Source: Psychrosphaera ytuae (lineage in GTDB: Bacteria > Pseudomonadota > Gammaproteobacteria > Enterobacterales > Alteromonadaceae). From it: 64,000 bases of DNA. Of the stretch, positions 1-12,295 are shown in pieces (positions within the stretch are counted from its first letter, which is position 1; the number at the start of each line of letters is the position of its first letter). Both the position numbers and the translations under genes were made by a program. The notes beneath the pieces were generated by a model. It did no database searches. It was not told where the DNA came from and saw only the letters and a program-made list of their open reading frames with translations. The stretch lies in assembly GCF_017638545.1 (NCBI RefSeq), contig NZ_CP072110.1:1922001-1986000 (forward strand), written 5' to 3'.

Positions 1-258
1 GATTTTAATTTGAAAGTATGAAGGTTTTGGACGGAATTCAATGTGGACATGCTCTCTTACCATTTTGTGAGAACTATACATTGAAAGCAGTGACTTTTAC
101 ACTACGTTTAGCGAAAGCTAATATATGTCGCGTTAAAGTAGCTTTGATAAAGTTCTAAGTTGACCACGAACATATAATCTTAAACAAAAACGAGTAATTC
201 GACGAACCTCTTCAATTAGTTAGCTAGTACTAACAAATCTTTTAATCTTTACATTGAG
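1..258. other. non-coding left edge, nothing recognised
   Basis: AT-rich stretch at the window edge, downstream of the rRNA operon. I see no reading frame with a ribosome binding site, no tRNA and no convincing terminator. It may belong to an intergenic region continuing to the left. Confidence 0.4.
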
Positions 259-336
259 TAAATCGCAGGCATAAAAAACGATGGAAAGGAGTCCGAGTGT
301 CGTTGTGCCAGGGATGGCAAAGAACGACGACCGAGC
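259..336. repeat. duplicated post-rRNA element, copy A
   Basis: A 78-bp segment beginning TAAATCGCAGGC and ending ACGACCGAGC. It recurs at 493-571 in the same orientation with only three differences by eye (one inserted A, one A/C and one T/G change). No open frame is shared between the copies, so it reads as a non-coding repeat. Its function is unknown. Confidence 0.85.
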
Positions 337-441
337 GAGGGAGCAAGCATCTTAACGAAACTGTCGGTTTAAACAATAAGGCGGTGAGCTCTATTACTCC
401 GGGCATCCTGCCCTCCGCCCTTCGGGCCAGCTAAAGCTGTT

Positions 442-464
442 CTAATTCGTTCCAGACGAATTAG
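442..464. repeat. perfect inverted repeat between the two element copies
   Basis: CTAATTCGT and ACGAATTAG flank a five-base loop, giving a perfect 9-bp hairpin. No T-run follows on either strand, so it is not an ordinary intrinsic terminator. It lies in the spacer between repeat copies A and B. Confidence 0.6.
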
Positions 465-492
465 TCGCATGGGGTTGCCATACTCGAATAGA

Positions 493-571
493 TAAATCGC
501 AGGCAATAAAAAACGATGGACAGGAGTCCGAGTGTCGTGGTGCCAGGGATGGCAAAGAACGACGACCGAGC
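493..571. repeat. duplicated post-rRNA element, copy B
   Basis: A 79-bp second copy of the element at 259-336, about 96% identical and in the same orientation, offset by 234 bp. It ends about 30 bp beyond the 5S terminator. Near-identity implies recent duplication or gene conversion. Confidence 0.85.
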
Positions 572-602
572 ACAGCGCCTTGAATGTTTAACGCCTAAAA
601 CG

Positions 603-633
603 AAAAAATCCCCCGTACTTACGTACGAGGGAT
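603..633 (-). terminator. intrinsic terminator of the rRNA operon
   Basis: On the minus strand ATCCCTCGTAC and GTACGGGGGAT form an 11-bp stem with one G-U pair around a GTAA loop, followed by six T. It begins ten bases after the 5S 3' end, as expected for the end of an rRNA operon. Confidence 0.9.
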
Positions 634-642
634 CATTCAATT

Positions 643-762
643 GGAGCCTGGCGGTGAGCTACTCTCGCATGGCAAATGCCAAACTACCATCGCCGCAGCT
701 GCGTTTCACTTCTGAGTTCGAAATGGAGTCAGGTGGTTCCACAGCGCTATTGCCACCAGGCA
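643..762 (-). rRNA. rrf: 5S ribosomal RNA
   Basis: About 120 nt on the minus strand. The 5' end reads TGCCTGGTGGCAATAGCG and the 3' end GCCAGGCTCC, which pair as helix I. The conserved core CGAACTCAGAAGTGAAACG and the CGATGGTAGT block are present. It is the last gene of the rRNA operon, about 110 nt after the 23S 3' end. Ends are placed by homology with E. coli and may be off by a base or two. Confidence 0.97.
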
Positions 763-873
763 AAGCTGTTTTGTAATCGATGTCCTAAAACACCGTTTAC
801 GAATATGTTCTAACAATTAGAAAGCTGTAAGGTAATTTGATTATCAGTGCTCGAGAACACTTAAGCGTTGTAT

Positions 874-3747
<2,874 letters not shown>

Positions 3748-3938
3748 ATACAACCTTAAGTATTCTCATACTCTCGGATGCATCATCTTGTGTCTTATTT
3801 ATAACGAAACATGTTGTATAGGCATGTTCGTTTTGACATAAATAACGCTTGAGTTTTCTCTTACAGTGATAATCAAAATTATTTTTAAATTGTTGAATAA
3901 CAAATTTAATAAACAATAATGTTTACCTTATTTATCAG

Positions 3939-3960
3939 CTTTCCAAATTGTTAAAGAGCA
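3939..3960 (-). promoter_or_regulatory. boxA antitermination site ahead of 23S
   Basis: The minus strand reads TGCTCTTTAACAATTTGG, the classic boxA/spacer sequence of gammaproteobacterial rRNA operons. It lies between tRNA-Ala and 23S. It is expected to recruit NusB/S10 for rRNA antitermination. Confidence 0.85.
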
Positions 3961-4042
3961 CGAGTCACAAAGGACTCTAAAGAATAAACACTTTTGCAAA
4001 TGTGTATTATTTAGAGCTTTATTTTAGAGAAACCGTTCAGTA

Positions 4043-4118
4043 TGGTGGAGCTACGCGGGATCGAACCGCGGACCTCTTGAATGCAAATCAAGCGCTCTCC
4101 CAGCTGAGCTATAGCCCC
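4043..4118 (-). tRNA. alaT: tRNA-Ala (UGC)
   Basis: 76 nt including an encoded CCA. It starts GGGGCTATAGCTCAGC and has anticodon TGC (complement at 4083-4085), a GGTTCGATCC T-arm and a closing acceptor stem. It is the second spacer tRNA of the rRNA operon. Confidence 0.98.
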
Positions 4119-4149
4119 ATACTAAGTGTTACTTAATCCTTTCAGGCAT

Positions 4150-4226
<77 letters not shown>

Positions 4227-4296
4227 TCAGGATTCTCTTCTCATATTTCGTAATTAATTATTTGTGTAGGCACTTCGAAGGTGTAACTAGTCTATA

Positions 4297-5832
<1,536 letters not shown>

Positions 5833-5982
5833 AAAAAGTTTAATCACTACTCATCGAATTCTGTTCAAATAAATTTTCGTTCAGACACTCAATGAATAGT
5901 TTACAAGTTGCTAGCCTGTCTCATAAGAGACTCTAGCTTATTTTGTTACTACTCAACGGAGTGCCCACACAAATAATTAATT

Positions 5983-6001
5983 ACTAAATTGTTAAAGAAC
6001 G
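5983..6001 (-). promoter_or_regulatory. boxA antitermination site in the rRNA leader
   Basis: The minus strand reads GTTCTTTAACAATTTAG, followed by the usual leader block TGTGTGGGCACTCCGTTG. It lies between promoter P2 and 16S, where NusB/S10 antitermination complexes load in gammaproteobacteria. Confidence 0.8.
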
Positions 6002-6047
6002 TTTAGTCCGTAGACTGGGTTAAGACTCTGTCTCAACCGGGACGCGC

Positions 6048-6075
6048 ATTTTACATTGCGTCGTTTTGTTGTCAA
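6048..6075 (-). promoter_or_regulatory. rRNA operon promoter P2
   Basis: On the minus strand a consensus -35 TTGACA (6070-6075) is followed after 16 bp by -10 TAAAAT (6048-6053) and then GCGCGTCCCGG. The short spacer and GC-rich discriminator are typical of stringently controlled rRNA promoters. Confidence 0.85.
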
Positions 6076-6174
6076 CGTTTTTTCAAAATCTTTTTTGAAG
6101 ACTTTTAAATCTGAAATCAAATCGAAGTGAACAAACCCTCTTACGACCCGATGTCTCCCTGACAACGAGGACGC

Positions 6175-6202
6175 ATTATAGGGAGGTTATTTTTATTCGC
6201 AA
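6175..6202 (-). promoter_or_regulatory. rRNA operon promoter P1
   Basis: On the minus strand -35 TTGCGA (6197-6202), a 16-bp spacer, a perfect -10 TATAAT (6175-6180) and a GCGTCC discriminator. An A/T-rich stretch just upstream (about 6203-6235) could be an UP element. It lies about 127 bp upstream of P2, the usual tandem layout. Confidence 0.85.
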
Positions 6203-6235
6203 GATCTTTTTTCAAAAAACTTGTATTTTTGCCCT

Positions 6236-6412
6236 GTTTGTCCAAATAAAGCGCTATATGATCCATTTTTTATAGTTTTCCATCGAATAATGGTCGAAAA
6301 GTACACGTTCAGAGTTGTAATTAATTGGATGCCAGCGCCCGCGATTAGTGATCTGAAGTATTTACTCTTATATTTATGATCCTCTTAGTTACAAAACTCA
6401 TTTTGATGCGAG
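6236..6412. other. intergenic stretch between P1 and the 8-bp satellite
   Basis: AT-rich DNA upstream of rRNA promoter P1. No gene, terminator or recognised site is seen. Fis sites are possible here by analogy with other rRNA operons, but the loose consensus cannot be called by eye. Confidence 0.35.
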
Positions 6413-6609
6413 AAGTAGATAAGTAGATAAGTAGATAAGTAGATAAGTAGATAAGTAGATAAGTAGATAAGTAGATAAGTAGATAAGTAGATAAGTAGAT
6501 AAGTAGATAAGTAGATAAGTAGATAAGTAGATAAGTAGATAAGTAGATAAGTAGATAAGTAGATAAGTAGATAAGTAGATAAGTAGATAAGTAGATAAGT
6601 AGATAAGTA
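6413..6609. repeat. tandem array of 24 copies of an 8-bp unit
   Basis: The unit AAGTAGAT repeats without a single interruption from 6413 to 6604 (24 copies), followed by a partial AAGTA. The array sits between the rplQ terminators and the rRNA promoters. Eight is not a multiple of three, so a frame across it encodes an eight-residue peptide repeat (LLIYLSTY on the minus strand), but no ribosome binding site or flanking protein supports translation. It should be prone to copy-number change by slippage. Confidence 0.97.
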
Positions 6610-6619
6610 TCAATAAAAC

Positions 6620-6648
6620 AAAAGGGCTGCGTCGCGGCAAGCCCTTTT
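6620..6648. terminator. second hairpin after rplQ, bidirectional form
   Basis: AAAAGGGCT and AGCCCTTTT form a 9-bp stem around an 11-base loop. The A-run and T-run make it a possible intrinsic terminator in both directions. It lies beyond the main rplQ terminator and next to the 8-bp array. Confidence 0.6.
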
Positions 6649-6658
6649 ATATATTTTA

Positions 6659-6683
6659 TAAAAAAGCCGGGACAAACCCGGCT
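6659..6683 (-). terminator. intrinsic terminator of the alpha operon
   Basis: The minus strand has AGCCGGG, loop TTTGT, CCCGGCT and a run of six T. It starts seven bases after the rplQ stop codon, so it ends the alpha operon. Confidence 0.9.
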
Positions 6684-6689
6684 CTTTTA

Positions 6690-7091
6690 TTATTCTTCAG
6701 TAGCTTCAACTACTTCAGCATCTGCATCAAGTTCTGGTCTATCAACCAGTTCAATGTACGCCATTGGTGCTTTATCACCAGTACGGTAACCACACTTGAT
6801 AATACGAGTGTAACCACCTGGACGTTCACTGTAACGCTGACCTAAATCAGTAAATAGCTTACCTACTACTTCCGCATCACGTGTGCGAGCGAAAGCAAGA
6901 CGACGGTTTGCTACGCTGTCAGACTTAGCCATAGTGATCAATGGTTCGATCACACGACGTAATTCTTTAGCTTTTGGCAACGTTGTTTTGATGATTTCAT
7001 GCTTCACCAAAGAACCCGCCATGTTACGGAACATCGCTTGACGATGACTGCTGTTGCGGTTTAATTGACGACCACTCTTACGATGGCGCAT
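6690..7091 (-). CDS. rplQ: 50S ribosomal protein L17
   Basis: 133 aa, close to the 127 aa of E. coli L17, with the diagnostic start MRHRKSGRQLNRNSSHR and a conserved basic core. The C-terminal tail is acidic (EVVEATEE). L17 sits near the exit tunnel of the large subunit. It is the last gene of the alpha operon, 33 bp after rpoA, and is followed by a strong terminator. Confidence 0.98.
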   Translation of the reverse strand: MRHRKSGRQLNRNSSHRQAMFRNMAGSLVKHEIIKTTLPKAKELRRVIEPLITMAKSDSVANRRLAFARTRDAEVVGKLFTDLGQRYSERPGGYTRIIKCGYRTGDKAPMAYIELVDRPELDADAEVVEATEE

Positions 7092-7124
7092 GAGCTTTTC
7101 CTTCTAACTAATTCGTTTAAAAAT

Positions 7125-8117
7125 TTAGTCGTTATCTAACAGACTAGCCGGCGGCCAGTTCTCTAGGCGCATGCCAAGAGATAAACCACGAGACGCTAAT
7201 ACGTCTTTGATTTCTGTTAGAGACTTCTTACCAAGGTTAGGAGTTTTAAGTAACTCAACCTCAGTACGCTGTACTAAATCACCGATATATTGTACTTGTT
7301 CAGCTTTCAAACAGTTCGCTGAACGAACAGTCAATTCTAGATCGTCTACTGGACGTAATAGAATCGGATCAAATTCTGGCTTCTCTTCTTCTTGCTGTAC
7401 TTCAGTAACGTCACGTAGGTCTACGAACGCTTCTAACTGTTCAGCTAGAATAGTAGAAGAACGACGGATAGCTTCTTCAGGATCTAAAGTGCCATTCGTT
7501 TCCATATCAATGATCAATTTATCTAAATCAGTACGCTGTTCTACACGAGCACTTTCAACTGAGTAAGCAATACGCTCTACCGGGCTGAAAGATGCGTCTA
7601 GAAGTAAGCGACCAATTGGACGATCTTCTTCGTCTGAGGACACACGCGCAGAAGCAGGAACATAACCACGGCCACGCTGCACGTTTACACGCATTGAAAT
7701 TTCAGAGCTTTCGCTCGTTAAGTTACAAATTACGTGCTCAGGGTTGATGATTTCTACATCACCATCGTGCTGAAAATCAGCAGCTGTAACAGGGCCAATA
7801 CCTGACTTGTTTAAAGTCAAAGTAACTTCGTCCTTACCCTCTACGCGAACTGCCAAACCTTTTAGGTTTAACAGAATTTCGATCACATCTTCCTGTACAC
7901 CTTCTTTTGCACTGTATTCGTGCTGTACGCCGTCGATTTCTACTTCGGTTACTGCACAACCAGGCATAGACGACAACAAGATTCTACGCAACGCATTACC
8001 AAGTGTGTGGCCAAAACCACGCTCTAATGGCTCAAGCGTTACTTTTGCTCGAGTTGCACTAACTTGTTCAATATCTACAAGCCTAGGCTTAAGGAATTCA
8101 GTTACAGACCCCTGCAT
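7125..8117 (-). CDS. rpoA: DNA-directed RNA polymerase subunit alpha
   Basis: 330 aa, the family length. The N-terminal domain (about 1-230) carries the assembly and dimerisation core (LRRILLSSMPGCAVTEVEI). An acidic linker follows, then the C-terminal domain (about 250-320) with the helix-hairpin-helix segment LGKKSLTEIKDVL that contacts UP elements and activators. The protein nucleates assembly of beta and beta'. It lies between rpsD and rplQ as in E. coli, so polymerase and ribosome production are coupled. Confidence 0.99.
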   Translation of the reverse strand: MQGSVTEFLKPRLVDIEQVSATRAKVTLEPLERGFGHTLGNALRRILLSSMPGCAVTEVEIDGVQHEYSAKEGVQEDVIEILLNLKGLAVRVEGKDEVTLTLNKSGIGPVTAADFQHDGDVEIINPEHVICNLTSESSEISMRVNVQRGRGYVPASARVSSDEEDRPIGRLLLDASFSPVERIAYSVESARVEQRTDLDKLIIDMETNGTLDPEEAIRRSSTILAEQLEAFVDLRDVTEVQQEEEKPEFDPILLRPVDDLELTVRSANCLKAEQVQYIGDLVQRTEVELLKTPNLGKKSLTEIKDVLASRGLSLGMRLENWPPASLLDND

Positions 8118-8141
8118 TTTATATCCTCTTATGTTTCAACT

Positions 8142-8762
8142 TTACTTAGAGTAAAGTTCAACAATTAACTGTTCGTTAATCTCTGCAGACAATTCAGAGC
8201 GCTCTGGGTTCGCTTTATACGTACCAGACATCTCTTTGCTATCTACTTCAATCCAAGTCGGTTTTTCACGTTGTTCAGCTAACTCAAGAGCTGCAATGAT
8301 ACGACCTTGCTTTTTCGATTTTTCACGAACAGCAACTACGTCATTTGCAGACACTTTGTAGGAAGGAATGTTCACTACGCTACCGTTAACAACAATTGAC
8401 TTGTGGCTAACTAGCTGACGAGCTTCCGCACGAGTACTTGCGTAACCCATACGATAAACAACGTTATCTAAGCGGCTCTCTAAAAGTTGTAATAGGTTCT
8501 CACCAGTATTACCTTTAATACGAGCTGCTTCTTTGTAGTAGTTACGGAATTGTTTTTCTAAAACACCGTAAATACGACGTACTTTTTGTTTTTCACGAAG
8601 CTGCAAACCGTAGTCAGACAAACGAGGCTTACGAGCGCCGTGTTGACCTGGTGCAGTGTCGAGCTTACATTTTGTATCTATTGCACGTACGCCACTTTTA
8701 AGGAACAAGTCTGTTCCTTCGCGACGACTAAGCTTTAGCTTTGGACCCAAATATCTTGCCAT
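8142..8762 (-). CDS. rpsD: 30S ribosomal protein S4
   Basis: 206 aa, identical in length to E. coli S4, starting MARYLGPKLKLSRREGTDLF. An S4 RNA-binding domain occupies about residues 96-160 (LDNVVYRMGYASTRAEARQLV). S4 is a primary 16S binder, and in E. coli it represses its own operon by binding the leader around rpsM. It is of the type without the N-terminal zinc cysteine cluster. Confidence 0.98.
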   Translation of the reverse strand: MARYLGPKLKLSRREGTDLFLKSGVRAIDTKCKLDTAPGQHGARKPRLSDYGLQLREKQKVRRIYGVLEKQFRNYYKEAARIKGNTGENLLQLLESRLDNVVYRMGYASTRAEARQLVSHKSIVVNGSVVNIPSYKVSANDVVAVREKSKKQGRIIAALELAEQREKPTWIEVDSKEMSGTYKANPERSELSAEINEQLIVELYSK

Positions 8763-8784
8763 GTTCTTTCTCCACTAACAGTCG

Positions 8785-9174
8785 TTATACACGACGTTTC
8801 TTAGGCGGACGACAACCGTTATGAGGAATTGGTGTCACGTCAGTAATGTTAGTGATCTTGTAACCCACTGCGTTTAACGCACGGATTGCAGATTCACGAC
8901 CTGGACCTGGGCCCTTGACGAACACTTCAATATTCTTCAAACCGTACTCTTTTGCTGCTTCGCCTGCGCGTTCAGCCGCTACCTGTGCAGCGAATGGTGT
9001 AGATTTACGTGAACCACGGAAACCTGAACCACCTGCAGTAGCCCAAGACAATGCATTGCCTTGACGGTCGGTTAAAGTAACGATTGTGTTGTTGAAAGAA
9101 GCATGGATATGAGCCATACCATCAGCAACTTGCTTTTTTACTTTTTTACGTGAACGAGTTGGAGCTTTTGCCAT
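8785..9174 (-). CDS. rpsK: 30S ribosomal protein S11
   Basis: 129 aa, as in E. coli. Conserved segments GMAHIHASFNNTIVTLTD and the C-terminal PIPHNGCRPPKKRRV are present. S11 lies on the platform of the small subunit next to the mRNA exit. The gene is 16 bp downstream of rpsM. Confidence 0.98.
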   Translation of the reverse strand: MAKAPTRSRKKVKKQVADGMAHIHASFNNTIVTLTDRQGNALSWATAGGSGFRGSRKSTPFAAQVAAERAGEAAKEYGLKNIEVFVKGPGPGRESAIRALNAVGYKITNITDVTPIPHNGCRPPKKRRV

Positions 9175-9190
9175 TTCTTGCTACCTCGCC

Positions 9191-9547
9191 TTATTTAGTA
9201 ATAGGTTTACGTGGACCCTTACGTGTACGCGCATTAGTCTTAGTGCGCTGACCACGTAGAGGAAGGCTACGACGGTGGCGAAGACCACGGTTACAACCTA
9301 AATCCATTAAACGTTTAATGTTTAAAGTTACTTCACGGCGAAGGTCACCTTCTACAGTGTACTTGCCAACTTCTTCACGTAATTTATCTAAATCTTGTTC
9401 AGATAATGTTCCGATTTTCGTATCTTCTGCGATACCAGTAGCCGCCAAAATTGCTTTTGAACGAGTTTTACCGATACCGAAAATCGCAGTTAGTGCGATT
9501 ACAGCGTGTTTACGATCGGAAATGTTAATGCCAGCGATACGGGCCAC
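9191..9547 (-). CDS. rpsM: 30S ribosomal protein S13 (GTG start)
   Basis: 118 aa from a GTG start, matching the E. coli length and start (ARIAGIN). An upstream in-frame GTG at 9553 is only two bases from the GGAG ribosome binding site, whereas the GTG at 9547 is eight bases away, so 9547 is chosen. Contains KHAVIALTAIFGIGKTRSK and the basic tail GQRTKTNARTRKGPRKP. S13 contacts the 50S subunit and P-site tRNA. It opens the alpha operon. E. coli rpsM is also GTG-started within the S4-binding pseudoknot, so similar control is possible, but I did not fold it here. Confidence 0.95.
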   Translation of the reverse strand: MARIAGINISDRKHAVIALTAIFGIGKTRSKAILAATGIAEDTKIGTLSEQDLDKLREEVGKYTVEGDLRREVTLNIKRLMDLGCNRGLRHRRSLPLRGQRTKTNARTRKGPRKPITK

Positions 9548-9589
9548 TAACACATCTCCTATAGTTTTGGGTCAGTCGAAAAGCCCGTT

Positions 9590-9618
9590 AGGATACTCGA
9601 CCTATGACCGTTTGTAAA
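9590..9618 (-). promoter_or_regulatory. promoter of the alpha operon
   Basis: Minus strand -35 TTTACA (9613-9618), 17-bp spacer, -10 TATCCT (9590-9595). It lies in the only sizeable gap between rpmJ and rpsM, about 40 bp upstream of the S13 start, as expected for the alpha operon promoter. Confidence 0.6.
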
Positions 9619-9658
9619 TATGGGCGAGAAAACTTCCCGCCCGCTTTGTTACGTCGTA

Positions 9659-9772
9659 TTAACCCTGACGCTGCTTATGCTTAGGGTCTGTACAGATTAC
9701 GCGAACAACACCTGAACGCTTAATTACTTTACAGTTACGACATATCTTCTTAACGGAAGCACGTACTTTCAT
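9659..9772 (-). CDS. rpmJ: 50S ribosomal protein L36
   Basis: A 37-aa protein starting MKVRASVKKICRNCKVIKR and ending KHKQRQG, too short for most gene callers. Cys11, Cys14, Cys27 and His32 form the zinc ribbon of the zinc-dependent L36 type. It lies between secY and rpsM as in E. coli. No zinc-independent paralogue is in the window. Confidence 0.97.
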   Translation of the reverse strand: MKVRASVKKICRNCKVIKRSGVVRVICTDPKHKQRQG

Positions 9773-9789
9773 TGCTTTAACTCCGCAAT

Positions 9790-11148
9790 CTAACGGCTAT
9801 AGCCTTTCAGGTTGGCTTTATCTAAAGCTTTTCCTGCAAGGTTTGCCTTCTTAAGAACAGAATCATACTGATGAGACATCAACAGTGTTTGAACCTGCGC
9901 CATAAAATCCATGACAACAACAACGATGATTAACAACGATGTGCCGCCAAAGTAAAATTGAACGTTCCAAGCAATCATCATGAACTCAGGAACTAAACAA
10001 ACGAACGTAATATACATTGCGCCTGCTAGTGTCAAACGTGTCATTACCTTGTCGATAAAACGAGACGTTTGTTCACCTGGTCTGATACCTGGAATGAATG
10101 CACCTGAGCGCTTCAAGTTATCAGCTGTTTCTCTCGGGTTGAAAACCAACGCGGTGTAGAAAAAACAGAAGAAAATTATAGCAGCTGCGTACAACATCAC
10201 ATATAGGGGTTGTCCCGGTGATAATGTAAGAGATAACTGCTGCAAAAAGTCTGCAACGGCACCTTCTCCAGTACCAAACCAAGCTGCAATTGTGCTTGGG
10301 AACATGATAATACTACCAGCAAAAATTGGTGGTATTACGCCAGCCATATTTACCTTAAGTGGTAAATGAGAGCTTTGTGCCTGAAACACTTGGCGACCCT
10401 GTTGACGCTTAGCGTAGTTAACAACGATACGACGTTGACCACGTTCTACGAAAACAACAAAGTATGTAACCGCAAAAACAATCACTGCAATCAACAATAG
10501 TAACAACACATTAAGCTCGCCTTGACGTGCTTGCTCTGCTGTTTGGCCTATCGCAGATGGCAACCCTGCAACAATACCGGTGAAAATTAGTATTGAAATA
10601 CCATTACCGATACCACGCTCAGTAATTTGTTCACCTAACCACATTAAGAACATGGTACCAGTAACCAAACTCACTACCGCTGTGAAATAGAAACCTGGAC
10701 CTGGGTTTAAAACCAGACCTGGCATCATATTTGGTAGGCTAGTAGCGATACCGAACGACTGGAATGTCGCTAATACTAACGTGAAATAACGTGTATATTG
10801 ACTGATCTTTTTACGACCTGCCTCACCTTCTTTCTTCAGCTCAGCTAAAGAAGGGTGCATAACCGTTAATAACTGCATGATAATCGATGCAGTTATGTAT
10901 GGCATGATACCTAACGCTAATACCGAAGCACGCTCAAGCGCACCACCGGAGAACATGTTAAACATTTCTACGATGGTACCCTTTTGCTGTTCGAATAATT
11001 CAGCTAGTACTGCAGCATCTATCCCAGGAATTGGAACAAAAGAACCCAGTCGAAAAACGACTATCGCAAGAAAAACAAACATTAAACGTTGTTTTAACTC
11101 GGTGAATCCTGTTTGTCCGCTTTGTAGATCTAATCCTGGTTTAGCCAT
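9790..11148 (-). CDS. secY: preprotein translocase subunit SecY
   Basis: 452 aa (E. coli 443) with about ten hydrophobic membrane segments. The N-terminus MAKPGLDLQSGQTGFTELKQ and the GSFVPIPGID and GGALERASVLALGIMPYITASI blocks are diagnostic, and the conserved cytoplasmic loop RGIGNGISILIFTGI is present. It forms the protein-conducting channel of the Sec system, which also feeds the T2SS encoded elsewhere in this window. It is embedded in the spc operon, 14 bp after rplO. Confidence 0.99.
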   Translation of the reverse strand: MAKPGLDLQSGQTGFTELKQRLMFVFLAIVVFRLGSFVPIPGIDAAVLAELFEQQKGTIVEMFNMFSGGALERASVLALGIMPYITASIIMQLLTVMHPSLAELKKEGEAGRKKISQYTRYFTLVLATFQSFGIATSLPNMMPGLVLNPGPGFYFTAVVSLVTGTMFLMWLGEQITERGIGNGISILIFTGIVAGLPSAIGQTAEQARQGELNVLLLLLIAVIVFAVTYFVVFVERGQRRIVVNYAKRQQGRQVFQAQSSHLPLKVNMAGVIPPIFAGSIIMFPSTIAAWFGTGEGAVADFLQQLSLTLSPGQPLYVMLYAAAIIFFCFFYTALVFNPRETADNLKRSGAFIPGIRPGEQTSRFIDKVMTRLTLAGAMYITFVCLVPEFMMIAWNVQFYFGGTSLLIIVVVVMDFMAQVQTLLMSHQYDSVLKKANLAGKALDKANLKGYSR

Positions 11149-11161
11149 AATGTACTTGTCC

Positions 11162-11593
11162 TTATTCTACTTTTCCGCCAGCTGCAACGATAGCTTCAGC
11201 CGCACCTTTAGTAACACGTAGACCAGCTACAGTTACTGAACGAGCGATTTCGCCAGATTTAACAACTTTAACGAAAAGCATGTCTTTTTTCACTAGGCCA
11301 GCAGCTTTCAAAGTTTCTAAAGAAACGATGTCGCCTTCTACCTTAGCGATTTCAGACAATGTTACTTCATCAGTTACCAACGATTTACGAGAAGTGAAAC
11401 CGAACTTCGGTAAGCGACGTTGTAAAGGCATTTGACCACCTTCAAAACCTGGCTTAACACTTCCGCCTGAGCGTGATTTCTGACCTTTGTGTCCACGACC
11501 ACCAGTTTTACCTAAACCAGAACCGATACCGCGACCAACACGTTTCTTGTCTGACTTAGCACCTGGTGCTGGAGATAGAGTATTCAAACGCAT
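11162..11593 (-). CDS. rplO: 50S ribosomal protein L15
   Basis: 143 aa (E. coli 144). The Gly/Lys-rich N-terminus contains VGRGIGSGLGKTGGRGHKGQ, the extension that threads into 23S rRNA. A globular C-terminal domain ends GAAEAIVAAGGKVE. The gene lies three bases downstream of rpmD. Confidence 0.98.
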   Translation of the reverse strand: MRLNTLSPAPGAKSDKKRVGRGIGSGLGKTGGRGHKGQKSRSGGSVKPGFEGGQMPLQRRLPKFGFTSRKSLVTDEVTLSEIAKVEGDIVSLETLKAAGLVKKDMLFVKVVKSGEIARSVTVAGLRVTKGAAEAIVAAGGKVE

Positions 11594-11596
11594 CGA

Positions 11597-11779
11597 TTAC
11601 CCCTCCACTTTAACCATGTAATGAACTTGGTTGATCATACCACGTACACATGCTGTGTCTTCTAACTCAACAGTGTGGTTGATACGACGTAAACCCAAGC
11701 CACGTAAAGTAGCTTTATGCTTCGGTAAACGACCGATAGAGCTACGAGTTTGTGTTACTTTAATCGTCTTCTTAGCCAT
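11597..11779 (-). CDS. rpmD: 50S ribosomal protein L30
   Basis: 60 aa, close to the E. coli length of 59. Contains KTIKVTQTRSSIGRLPKHKA and LRRINHTVELED. It is a small late-assembly protein of the large subunit, lying between rpsE and rplO in the spc operon. Confidence 0.97.
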   Translation of the reverse strand: MAKKTIKVTQTRSSIGRLPKHKATLRGLGLRRINHTVELEDTACVRGMINQVHYMVKVEG

Positions 11780-11785
11780 GGTGCA

Positions 11786-12286
11786 TTACCCCAAGATTTC
11801 GTCAACGTTTAGACCACGCTTAGCAGCAACTTGTTCAGGTGATTTCATACCTGCAAGTGCGTCAACTGTTGCGCGAACTACGTTGATTGGGTTAGTTGAA
11901 CCGTAACATTTAGATAGTACGTTATGTACACCTGCTACTTCTAGTACTGCACGCATCGCGCCACCGGCGATGATACCTGTACCTTCAGAAGCTGGCTGCA
12001 TGTAAACTTTAGAACCAGAGTGACGACCCTTGATAGGGTGTTGCAATGTTCCGTTAGTTAATTCAACGTTTACCATGTTACGACGCGCTTTTTCCATTGC
12101 TTTTTGAATAGCAGCTGGAACTTCACGCGCTTTACCATAGCCAAAACCTACACGGCCGTTTTTGTCACCAACAACAGTTAAAGCTGTGAACGAGAAAATA
12201 CGACCACCCTTAACTACTTTTGATACACGGTTAACCGCGATAAGCTTTTCTTCGAATTCTGTTTGTTTTGCTTCTACATTAGACAT
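11786..12286 (-). CDS. rpsE: 30S ribosomal protein S5
   Basis: 166 aa, as in E. coli. The N-terminal double-stranded RNA-binding domain (VNRVSKVVKGGRIFSFTALT) and the GFGYGKAREVPAAIQKA block are present, followed by the S5 C-terminal domain. S5 lines the mRNA entry channel and influences decoding fidelity. The spectinomycin-site loop VKGGR is intact. Confidence 0.98.
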   Translation of the reverse strand: MSNVEAKQTEFEEKLIAVNRVSKVVKGGRIFSFTALTVVGDKNGRVGFGYGKAREVPAAIQKAMEKARRNMVNVELTNGTLQHPIKGRHSGSKVYMQPASEGTGIIAGGAMRAVLEVAGVHNVLSKCYGSTNPINVVRATVDALAGMKSPEQVAAKRGLNVDEILG

Positions 12287-12295
12287 GAGCTGCTC

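Noticed and set aside
516..776. 86-residue frame over repeat copy B and 5S
   Set aside because: It runs antisense through the 5S gene and the rRNA terminator and has no homology.
6413..6609. CRISPR array
   Set aside because: The units are 8 bp with no spacers and no cas genes nearby.
6398..6640. Frame across the 8-bp array encoding a repeated LLIYLSTY peptide on the minus strand
   Set aside because: It is the forced translation of the satellite, has no ribosome binding site and extends into a terminator hairpin.
7171..8154. Plus-strand frames opposite rpoA
   Set aside because: Shadow frames of a highly biased coding strand; no start signals or family match.
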